Shown here piece after piece: positions 27,527 to 34,097 of a stretch of 42,909 nt of DNA; position 1 is the first letter of the stretch, and the number at the start of each line of letters is the position of its first letter. The notes beneath the pieces are model-generated. The model was not told where the DNA came from. It worked only from the letters and a program-made list of their open reading frames with translations, and ran no database searches. Source of the DNA: an uncultured Prevotellaceae bacterium (GTDB taxonomy: Bacteria; Bacteroidota; Bacteroidia; Bacteroidales; Bacteroidaceae); assembly GCA_947165505.1 (NCBI GenBank), contig CAMVAT010000026.1, positions 1 to 42,909 of the forward strand, read 5' to 3'. The position numbers and the translations under genes were made by a program.

Positions 27527-27534
27527 TATCTTTG
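27527..27534 (+). promoter_or_regulatory. -7 promoter element of the 579-aa BspA-type gene
   Basis: TATCTTTG followed by C matches TAnnTTTG and lies 36 nt before the ATG at 27571. The -33 region is T-rich (ATTTCTTTCC) but has no clean TTG. Confidence 0.6.
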
Positions 27535-27570
27535 CATCGGCATGATACGCAAAATAATAATCACGACAAT

Positions 27571-29310
27571 ATGAAACATTCATTCATCACCAAACTGACG
27601 CTGACACTCTTATTGCTGGCGGGCGTGCAAAGCCTGTACGCACAATTCCGGCACGGACGCACCGAACCCGATGAATTGTATTTCGAGGTGCGACGCCCGG
27701 GCCAACTGGCGGAAGACTTTCCGAAAGACATGACCGACCGTGTACGCGTGCTGCATCTGCGCGGCTCGCTCAACAACGACGACATGCGATTCCTGCGCCG
27801 GCTGGCCGACCGATTAAAGGTGGTCGATGCCACAGGCAAGAGCGTGAAAGCATACCTCGACCTGGACCTGAGCGAAGCCCGGCTGGCACAGCGCGGACTG
27901 TTTGGCGGCAGCCAGACCGTCACGACCATCCCCGCCTCGACATTCTCCTCCTGGCGTCTGCTGCGCCGTGTCATCCTGCCCTACACCACCGAGGTGGTGG
28001 GCGAACGGGCGTTCGCCTCTTGCCCGCAGTTGGAACAGGTGGATATGCCGCGTGATGTGACCACCATCGAGGCGGAAGCCTTCATCTACTGCCGCCACCT
28101 GCGGCACATCACCCTGCCACGCGACCTGCTCGCCATCGGCGACGGATGCTTCAAGGGGTGCGACGACTTAGCCGAGGTCTATCTGCCCGACGCGCTGGAG
28201 GCCTTAGGGGCAAGTGCCTTCGAAGACTGCAGGAGCCTGAAGCTGGTATCCATACCCTACCGGCTGAGCGTCATCCCTGCCAAGGCATTTGCCAACACCG
28301 CGCTGAAAAGCATTGAGATACCCGACAACATCGTAGAAATAGGCGACTACGCCTTCACCTCCACACCCATCACGACGTTTCACATCCCTGCCACACTCAC
28401 CCACATCTCGGTCAACTCGCTGCGGTTCTGCCCGCGCCTGCAAAACATCTTTGTGGAGCAGGGCAATCCCAACTTCACCGACATAGACGGCGTGTTGTAT
28501 AGTGCCGACGGGGCGCAGCTGCTGCAAGTGCCCACAACGCGCAGTGGTGTTTTCAGCATTCCTGAAGGGGTGCGGCAGATTGAGCAGAAAGCCCTGAACT
28601 CATGCAAGGGCATCAACCAGATAGACATCCCTGCCACCGTGACATCCATCGGGGCGGGTGCCTTTGCCGGAACAGGTATCAGTCGCCTGGCACTGCCCGC
28701 CGGCATAAAAGCCATCAGCGACGAACTGTGCTATCAATGCAGCGCACTGCAAGAGGTCAGCATCCCCGCCAGCGTGACGGTGGTGGGTGCCAGCGCCTTC
28801 AGCAAATGCACGTCGCTCGGCACCGTCCTGTTGCCCGAGGGGGTGTCGCAAATAGGGAAGAAAGCGTTCAGCGGATGCGAGTCGCTCACGAGCGTGCAAC
28901 TGCCCCTACAACTCACGGCCATCCCCGACGAGTTGTTTGCCGGGTGCAGCAAACTCATGGCCACACAGATGCACGAGGGCATCACCACCATCGGCCAACG
29001 GGCTTATTACAAGTGCACGTCGCTCACCGAGGTGTCGCTGCCCAAGACCACGAAGGTGATTGGCGAAGAGGCGTTTCGCGGCTGCAAGAACCTGACGATG
29101 ATGAAAATCTATGAGGGTGTACAGACGATGGCTGACAAGATGGTCTATGACTGCGAACGCCTCCAGACATTCATCTGCCTGTGCCCCACCCCTCCCGATG
29201 TGAGCAAGGTGACCAATGAGAAGACAGCCTTGGTGGTGCCGGCCGCCTCGGTAGAGGCCTACAAGAAAGCAAAAGGATGGAAGAAGTTCCGCACCGTCAG
29301 CGGTATATAA
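27571..29310 (+). CDS. BspA-type leucine-rich-repeat secreted protein
   Basis: 579 aa. The signal peptide is MKHSFITKLTLTLLLLAGVQSLYAQ. After a short N-terminal domain (about 26-120), residues about 125-545 are tandem LRR_5/BspA repeats of about 23 residues (for example IPASVTVVGASAFSKCTSL and LPEGVSQIGKKAFSGCESL). The last ends in LVVPAASVEAYKKAKGWKKF, the usual BspA cap. Unlike the 1305-aa relative in this window there is no T9SS-type tail, so it may be periplasmic or released. GC content is like the housekeeping genes, not like the AT-rich array. The start follows its own -7 motif. It converges on the DUF4435 gene with 8 bp between the stops. Confidence 0.88.
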   Translation: MKHSFITKLTLTLLLLAGVQSLYAQFRHGRTEPDELYFEVRRPGQLAEDFPKDMTDRVRVLHLRGSLNNDDMRFLRRLADRLKVVDATGKSVKAYLDLDLSEARLAQRGLFGGSQTVTTIPASTFSSWRLLRRVILPYTTEVVGERAFASCPQLEQVDMPRDVTTIEAEAFIYCRHLRHITLPRDLLAIGDGCFKGCDDLAEVYLPDALEALGASAFEDCRSLKLVSIPYRLSVIPAKAFANTALKSIEIPDNIVEIGDYAFTSTPITTFHIPATLTHISVNSLRFCPRLQNIFVEQGNPNFTDIDGVLYSADGAQLLQVPTTRSGVFSIPEGVRQIEQKALNSCKGINQIDIPATVTSIGAGAFAGTGISRLALPAGIKAISDELCYQCSALQEVSIPASVTVVGASAFSKCTSLGTVLLPEGVSQIGKKAFSGCESLTSVQLPLQLTAIPDELFAGCSKLMATQMHEGITTIGQRAYYKCTSLTEVSLPKTTKVIGEEAFRGCKNLTMMKIYEGVQTMADKMVYDCERLQTFICLCPTPPDVSKVTNEKTALVVPAASVEAYKKAKGWKKFRTVSGI

Positions 29311-29318
29311 TGACACCC

Positions 29319-30359
29319 CTACCCTCCGACGGGGGCAACCGCGCCCTCGCCTTGAGCTGACGGCGGTGGCGGACAGAGGAACCGCTCGATGTCGGACTTC
29401 AGCCGCTGGTAGGGTGCCGAGCGGAAATAGCCTGTGTTTTTCTTGAGCATCTGCTCTACCGACGCCATGCTGTGGTTGTAGCACGACAGCTCATTCTGCC
29501 GCTGCGTGCCGTGCAGGGCGCGGTGCGTGATCTCGTATTCGCGCTCGCGACGCAGTTTCTCGCACACCTTGTTCATCATCGGCGTCACCACCTTGTCGAA
29601 GATATGGTGCCCTTGTATATATAAATAGGTGGTGTCGGGTGTCACGCCCAGGGTCTTAAGCTCCTCTTTCAGCGCCATGTACGACTCTTTGGCGTCGGGG
29701 TATTCGCGGTGAAACTGTATGATGCGCTTCCCCACCTTCTTCCTCACGTTGGCGATGCCCTTGTAGGGGTCTTGCAGGTTGAAGTTGCCCGTCTCGATGA
29801 TGCGGTTGAAGTCAGAGATGGAGAAATCGTTGTGTGTGCCGCGCCGGTAGTGCCAGATGCTCCACACAAACAACGGGAACACGGCCTGCGAGAACTGAGT
29901 GAACCAGTCGGCGAAGTCGAACACCAGATGGTCGTTGAGTGTCACCATCACGCACACATCGTGCAGCGAGGGCGCATAGCACTGATAGTTCTCGATGGCA
30001 TAGACGTAGGTGTGGAAGACGTAGGGATTGTCGATGATATATTTCGACATGGGGTTGGAGCCCTGCTCCAGATAGTCGTAGTCGGCATCCACGCAAGCGA
30101 TCATATCCTCGCCCACATGGTTCTTCACCAGGTTCATCAGCACCTGTTTCTTGCCCTTGGTGAGCCGTAACTTCGAGGGCAGCATCACCTCGAAATAGCG
30201 TTTGTCGTTCTCAAACTCGCTCAGCACCATACGCCAGAAATACACGTCGTCGTAGCTCTCCACGTAAGCCACGATACGCCGGCGCGCCTGCTTCGACCGT
30301 AGCCGGTTGGCCGCGCTGATATAGTCCGACGAGATATTATCTCTGAGCCTTTTCGCCAT
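29319..30359 (-). CDS. DUF4435 protein, Toprim-like (AriB-like) partner of ATPase
   Basis: 346 aa from the ATG at 30359, which overlaps the stop of the upstream ATPase gene by one base (TGATG). The longer frame up to 30500 lies inside the ATPase gene and is rejected. The segment IVAYVESYDDVYFWRMVL (Glu34) followed by MIACVDADYDYL (Asp91, Asp93, Asp95) is the Toprim acidic arrangement (E, then DxD) expected for DUF4435, and AIENYQCY (Glu123) follows. DUF4435 is the family of AriB, the toxin/nuclease of PARIS, where it pairs with an AAA/ABC ATPase sensor. Nuclease activity and a defence role here are inferred from family and pairing. A Pro-rich tail (LCPPPPSAQGEG) ends the protein. Confidence 0.82.
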   Translation of the reverse strand: MAKRLRDNISSDYISAANRLRSKQARRRIVAYVESYDDVYFWRMVLSEFENDKRYFEVMLPSKLRLTKGKKQVLMNLVKNHVGEDMIACVDADYDYLEQGSNPMSKYIIDNPYVFHTYVYAIENYQCYAPSLHDVCVMVTLNDHLVFDFADWFTQFSQAVFPLFVWSIWHYRRGTHNDFSISDFNRIIETGNFNLQDPYKGIANVRKKVGKRIIQFHREYPDAKESYMALKEELKTLGVTPDTTYLYIQGHHIFDKVVTPMMNKVCEKLRREREYEITHRALHGTQRQNELSCYNHSMASVEQMLKKNTGYFRSAPYQRLKSDIERFLCPPPPSAQGEGAVAPVGG

Positions 30360-31180
30360 CAGTCTTGGTCTGTAATGTCCGACACCTCTGTCACGCTGTC
30401 CACCCATCCGTTCATCACGACGGCGGGCGAGTGGGTGGTGAGGATGATCTGCACGTTGGGATTGAGTTCGAGCACCAGGTCGATGAGTTGCTTCTGCCAT
30501 TCGATATGCAGCGACACCTCGGGCTCGTCCATGAAGAGCACGTAGTTCTGAGCGTCTTGCACCAGCACGGTGAGCATGATGACGAGCATCTGCTTCTCGC
30601 CGCTCGACAACTGATAGGGCACGAGTGTCTCGCCTATTTGCGAGAAGCGTATCTCGTTTTCGGTGCGCACGATTTTCTTGCCGGTGTCGGCAAAGAGCTC
30701 GTCCATGATGTCCTGGAAGCGTTTCTTGGGCGCCGAGATGTCTTGCGCCTGCACGGCGGCGTCAGGGGCACCGCTCTGCAGCACCTGTATGATCTTGTTG
30801 CCCACGTTGACCTGGTAGTCCAGGTATTTGCGCTGCAACTGAAAGAGCTGCCAGTCAAGCTCGGTGGCGAGCGAGAGATCCATCTTGCCGATCATCTCGT
30901 TGCTCATGAGCGGCCGGTCAAACGAGCGTATCACGTCGTAGCGTATCCACTTGGCCTCGGCGGGTGCCACACGCAGGTGCACGCCCTTGAGCATGTGCAA
31001 GGGAAACTCGCCCCCGGCGGCCAGCCCTTTCACCACTTTATTGATGATGGTGCTCTTCCCCACCCCGTTCACACCGCTGAGGATATTCACGTGGCGGTCC
31101 AGGTCCCACTTGATGTGTTTCTTCCCGCTCCAGAGCGAGTCAATCTCTATCTGCTCGATGTATTCTGCGTATTTGGTCAT
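30359..31180 (-). CDS. Compact ABC-type AAA ATPase, partner of DUF4435 protein
   Basis: 273 aa. The ATP-binding core is complete: Walker A GVNGVGKST (36-44, Lys42), ABC signature LSSGEKQ (191-197), Walker B VLFMDEPEVSLH (Asp218, Glu219) and H-loop His250 in ILTTHSP. This is the AAA_21/AAA_15 (OLD-like) class, which lacks transmembrane domains and often works with a Toprim nuclease either fused (OLD) or as a neighbour (PARIS AriA). From memory, AriA proteins are longer, so this one has a reduced insert between Walker A and the signature. It has its own canonical promoter (31238-31269) and is coupled to the downstream gene by a 1-nt overlap. The alternative is a Bacteroidales housekeeping or DNA-repair ATPase. 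Confidence 0.88.
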   Translation of the reverse strand: MTKYAEYIEQIEIDSLWSGKKHIKWDLDRHVNILSGVNGVGKSTIINKVVKGLAAGGEFPLHMLKGVHLRVAPAEAKWIRYDVIRSFDRPLMSNEMIGKMDLSLATELDWQLFQLQRKYLDYQVNVGNKIIQVLQSGAPDAAVQAQDISAPKKRFQDIMDELFADTGKKIVRTENEIRFSQIGETLVPYQLSSGEKQMLVIMLTVLVQDAQNYVLFMDEPEVSLHIEWQKQLIDLVLELNPNVQIILTTHSPAVVMNGWVDSVTEVSDITDQD

Positions 31181-31237
31181 ATCGTTCTTGTTTTTTGGGG
31201 GGTGGGGCTGCTATGCGTGCCTTCTTCCTATTTTGTG

Positions 31238-31269
31238 CAAAGATACATTTTTGAATGGAAAATACCAAA
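31238..31269 (-). promoter_or_regulatory. Promoter of the ATPase-DUF4435 pair
   Basis: On the minus strand TTTG (31269-31266), a 20-nt spacer and TATCTTTG (31245-31238). This is a full match to the -33/-7 consensus, about 60 nt before the ATG. Confidence 0.8.
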
Positions 31270-31327
31270 AAATCGGGACAGAAATCTATGTTTTCATGCC
31301 ACAAAAGGGCGCAAAAAAGCACTTGTA

Positions 31328-31376
31328 TCACCCATATACCACAAACGTGGTATGCGAAATGCCCCATTTGGGTGAT
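31328..31376. promoter_or_regulatory. Nested inverted repeats upstream of metY (candidate operator)
   Basis: Inner palindrome ATACCAC (31336-31342) / GTGGTAT (31347-31353), 4-nt loop. Outer arms ATCACCC (about 31328-31333) and GGGTGAT (about 31370-31376). The outer right arm abuts the metY -33 element, so a bound regulator could control metY and perhaps the divergent ATPase gene. Confidence 0.55.
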
Positions 31377-31406
31377 TTGGGGTACCCAGAAACCGCCGTA
31401 CCTTTG
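31376..31406 (+). promoter_or_regulatory. metY promoter
   Basis: TTTG (31376-31379), a 19-nt spacer and TACCTTTG (31399-31406); a full -33/-7 match. Confidence 0.8.
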
Positions 31407-31504
31407 CAGCAGAAGAATTAAGAATTAAAATACGAGGAAAGAGGGAAAACGAGGTAAACGAGAAATAACAATATCAATCATCATAACAAAAAAACAAAAC
31501 GACT

Positions 31505-32788
31505 ATGAGCAACAAAAAATTACACTTCGAGACGCTGCAACTGCACGTAGGACAAGAGAGTGCCGACCCCGCTACCGACGCCCGCGCGGTGCCCATCTAC
31601 CAAACCACATCGTATGTGTTCCGTAACTCGCAACACGCTGCCGACCGCTTCGGACTGCGCGACGCGGGCAACATCTACGGCCGACTGACCAACTCCACAC
31701 AGGGGGTGTTTGAAGACCGTGTGGCTGCTCTCGAGGGCGGCGTGGCCGGACTGGCCGTAGCCTCGGGCGCCGCTGCCATCACCTACGCGCTGCAAAACGT
31801 GGCCTTCGCCGGCGACCATATCCTCGCGGCCAACAACCTCTACGGCGGCACCTACAATCTTGTGGCGCACACGCTGGCCAACCAAGGCGTGGAGACGACC
31901 ATCTTCGACCCGGCCGACTTCACCACCCTCGACACACTGTTCCGCCCCAACACCAAAGCTGTCATCATAGAAACTTTCGGCAACCCCAACTCGAGCGTCA
32001 CCGACATCGACCGCATCGCCGAGATTGCTCACCAGCACCACACCATCGTCATCGTCGATAACACCTTCGGCACGCCCTACCTCATCCGGCCCATCGAGCA
32101 CGGAGCCGACGTAGTGGTGCACTCCGCCACGAAGTTCATCGGCGGACACGGCAGTTCGCTCGGCGGTGTCATCGTCGATGGAGGCACGTTCGACTGGAAG
32201 GCCAACGCCGACAAGTATCCCTCTATCGCCAAGCCCGACCCCTCGTATCACGGTGCCGTCTTCGCCGACGTGGCCGGACCGGCAGCCTTCGTCACACGCA
32301 TCCGTGCCGTCATCCTGCGCGACACCGGCGCCGCCATCTCACCCTTCAACGCCTGGATCCTGCTGCAAGGCCTGGAGACGCTCTCACTGCGCGTGGAGCG
32401 CCATGCCTACAACACAGCCCGCGTGGTGGAATACCTGTCGAAGCACCCCAAGGTGGCTCGCGTCAACCATCCGTCGCTGCCCTCGCACCCCGACCACGCA
32501 CTCTACCAGAAGTTGTTCCCCAACGGCGGCGGCAGCATCTTCACCTTCGAGATCAAGGGCGGACAGGAAGAGGCATGGCAGTTCATCGACCGACTGGAGA
32601 TCTTCTCGCTCCTGGCCAACGTGGCCGACGTGAAGAGTCTGGTCATCCACCCTGCCACCACCACCCACTCGCAACTATCGCCCGAGGAACTGGAAGAGCA
32701 GCACATCTACCCCTCGACCATACGCCTGAGCATCGGCACCGAACATATCGACGACATCATCGCCGATCTGGAACAGGCATTGGCATAA
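31505..32788 (+). CDS. metY: O-acetylhomoserine (thiol)-lyase / sulfhydrylase
   Basis: PLP enzyme joining O-acetylhomoserine with sulfide (or methanethiol) to give homocysteine (or methionine); cytosolic. 427 aa, typical for MetY. Motifs: QTTSYVFR, NIYGRLTNST, ASGAAAITYAL, NLYGGTYNL, VDNTFGTPYLIRPIEHGADVV, and the PLP lysine Lys210 in HSATKFIGGHG. The C terminus is ATTTHSQL...STIRLSIGTEHIDDIIADL. The Cys/Met-metabolism PLP family also includes cystathionine gamma-synthase, but the length and the GTFGNP-type region favour MetY. cysK follows on the same strand, so the pair assembles sulfide into Met and Cys precursors. The stop is followed at once by a G-rich heptamer array. Confidence 0.93.
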   Translation: MSNKKLHFETLQLHVGQESADPATDARAVPIYQTTSYVFRNSQHAADRFGLRDAGNIYGRLTNSTQGVFEDRVAALEGGVAGLAVASGAAAITYALQNVAFAGDHILAANNLYGGTYNLVAHTLANQGVETTIFDPADFTTLDTLFRPNTKAVIIETFGNPNSSVTDIDRIAEIAHQHHTIVIVDNTFGTPYLIRPIEHGADVVVHSATKFIGGHGSSLGGVIVDGGTFDWKANADKYPSIAKPDPSYHGAVFADVAGPAAFVTRIRAVILRDTGAAISPFNAWILLQGLETLSLRVERHAYNTARVVEYLSKHPKVARVNHPSLPSHPDHALYQKLFPNGGGSIFTFEIKGGQEEAWQFIDRLEIFSLLANVADVKSLVIHPATTTHSQLSPEELEEQHIYPSTIRLSIGTEHIDDIIADLEQALA

Positions 32789-32829
32789 GAGGTGAGAGGT
32801 AAGAGGTGAGAGATATGCTCCGTGCACCC
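32789..32829 (+). repeat. Heptamer array plus 20-bp conserved module after metY stop
   Basis: GAGGTGA, GAGGTAA and GAGGTGA (32789-32809) directly follow the TAA. Then comes GAGATATGCTCCGTGCACCC (32810-32829), which recurs with one mismatch on the minus strand at 36248-36229 after nhaD. Confidence 0.8.
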
Positions 32830-32921
32830 TCGTTCCGTTTACGGCTGTGCCACAGCAGTACAAAAGACCTCATCCATCAACAGAATAAAATACAACCCCC
32901 AAAAAACGACCCAAGCTCGTG

Positions 32922-32956
32922 CCCGCCTCCTTCGGAGGGGGTACGGGGGAGGCTCC
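32922..32956. repeat. CCTCCTTCGGAGG hairpin element before cysK
   Basis: CCTCC-TTC-GGAGG hairpin followed by a G-rich run and ACGGGGGAGGC, ending 9 nt before the cysK ATG. It shares both motifs with the element read in frame in manA (5861-5918). Confidence 0.65.
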
Positions 32957-32964
32957 AGAAAATC

Positions 32965-33912
32965 ATGACAAAAATAGCAAAACAACTGACCGAACTGATC
33001 GGCAACACCCCGCTCCTGGAGCTGGGCAAATTTTCAGAGAGTAAATCACTGGCTACACCCATCGTGGCCAAAGTAGAGTATTTCAACCCGGGCGGCTCGG
33101 TCAAAGACCGTATCGCACTGGCCATGATCGAAGACGCCGAGGCCAAGGGACTGCTCAAGCCCGGAGCCACCATCATCGAGCCCACCAGCGGCAACACCGG
33201 CGTGGGACTGGCCCTCGTATCGGCGGTGAAAGGCTACAAACTGATACTGACCATGCCCGAGACGATGAGCATCGAGCGCCGCAACCTGGTGAAGGCCTAC
33301 GGCGCCGAGGTACGCCTGACGAGCGGCAAGGACGGTATGCCGGGCGCCATCAAGGCTGCCAACGAACTGCGCGACAGCATACCCGGCAGCATCATCCTGC
33401 AACAGTTTGAGAATGCCGCCAATCCCGCCAAGCACTATGCCACCACGGGCCCGGAGATATGGGCGCAGACCGACGGCGAGGTGGATATCTTCGTGGCGGG
33501 CGTGGGCACCGGAGGCACCATCTCGGGTGTGGCTAAATACCTGAAGGAACAGAAACCCGAGGTGAAGGTGATAGCCGTGGAGCCCCTCTCCTCGCCCGTG
33601 CTCAACGGCGGGGCCAGCGGTCCGCACAAGATTCAGGGCATCGGTGCCGGCTTCGTGCCAAAGACCTACGACGGCAACCTCATCGACGAGGTGTTCGACG
33701 TGGAGAACGACGATGCCATCCGCACAGGTCGCCAACTGGCACAGCAAGAAGGTCTGCTCGTGGGCATCTCGGCCGGTGCCGCCGCCTATGCCGCCGCCGA
33801 GGTGGCCAAGCGCCCGGAGAATGCCGGCAAGCGCATCGTGGTGCTGCTGCCCGACACAGGCGAGCGCTACCTCTCTACCGTGCTCTACGCCTTCGACGAA
33901 TACCCACTGTAA
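32965..33912 (+). CDS. cysK: Cysteine synthase (O-acetylserine sulfhydrylase)
   Basis: PLP enzyme forming L-cysteine from O-acetylserine and sulfide. 315 aa from the ATG at 32965, matching the usual CysK length; the frame extending up to 32806 crosses repeats and is rejected. Motifs: IGNTPLLEL, the PLP lysine Lys47 in NPGGSVKDR, substrate loop TSGNTG (74-79), phosphate-binding [10 protein letters not shown], and GISAGAA near the C terminus. It lies 176 nt downstream of metY with no clear promoter motif between them, so read-through from metY is likely. A GC-rich hairpin element lies just before the start. CysK rather than CysM is favoured by sequence style, but the two are hard to separate by eye. 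Confidence 0.93.
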   Translation: MTKIAKQLTELIGNTPLLELGKFSESKSLATPIVAKVEYFNPGGSVKDRIALAMIEDAEAKGLLKPGATIIEPTSGNTGVGLALVSAVKGYKLILTMPETMSIERRNLVKAYGAEVRLTSGKDGMPGAIKAANELRDSIPGSIILQQFENAANPAKHYATTGPEIWAQTDGEVDIFVAGVGTGGTISGVAKYLKEQKPEVKVIAVEPLSSPVLNGGASGPHKIQGIGAGFVPKTYDGNLIDEVFDVENDDAIRTGRQLAQQEGLLVGISAGAAAYAAAEVAKRPENAGKRIVVLLPDTGERYLSTVLYAFDEYPL

Positions 33913-33965
33913 AGTCCCCACCCCAACCCTCCCCGAGGGGAGGGGGTGATTACCACCGTTTTTCA

Positions 33966-33993
33966 AAAGGACGGCCGTTATCGGCCGTCCTTT
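33966..33993. terminator. Bidirectional hairpin between convergent cysK and GH97 genes
   Basis: AAAGGACGGCCG (33966-33977) pairs perfectly with CGGCCGTCCTTT (33982-33993) around a 4-nt loop. The A/T ends allow termination from either side. A third half-site CGGCCGTCCTTT (34014-34025) could form an alternative stem. Confidence 0.7.
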
Positions 33994-34026
33994 CCCGTTA
34001 TCTTCCCCGTTTTCGGCCGTCCTTTC

Positions 34027-34097
34027 CTCAACCTTAAACCCTAAACCCTCAACCCTCAACCCTCAACACTCAACCCTAAACCCTCAACCCTCAACGT
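34027..34097 (-). repeat. Heptamer array at the 3' end of the GH97 gene
   Basis: On the minus strand about ten 7-bp units (TGAGGGT and variants TTAGGGT, TGAGTGT, TTAAGGT) run from within the last codons. The GH97 stop codon TGA is itself the first TGA of the array. Confidence 0.8.

Larger units (their letters stand above)
31181..31504. other. 324-bp divergent region between ATPase/DUF4435 pair and metY
   Basis: It holds two back-to-back canonical promoters (31238-31269 on minus; 31376-31406 on plus) and nested inverted repeats between them (31328-31376). The metY leader (about 31412-31504) is A/G-rich with a loose repeat of the type GAGGRAA and looks unstructured. No riboswitch is recognised. 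Confidence 0.65.

Noticed and set aside
30360..30500. Longer DUF4435 protein starting inside the ATPase gene
   Set aside because: The extra residues are an out-of-frame reading of the ATPase C terminus; the ATG at 30359 gives the normal overlap and family start.
31407..31504. SAM-type riboswitch in the metY leader
   Set aside because: The leader is A/G-rich and shows no conserved stems; the inverted repeats lie upstream of the promoter instead.
34027..34097. Telomere-like CCCTAAA repeats
   Set aside because: The units vary (CCCTCAA, CCCTAAA, ACTCAAC) and belong to the general heptamer arrays found at several gene ends; nothing suggests a chromosome end.
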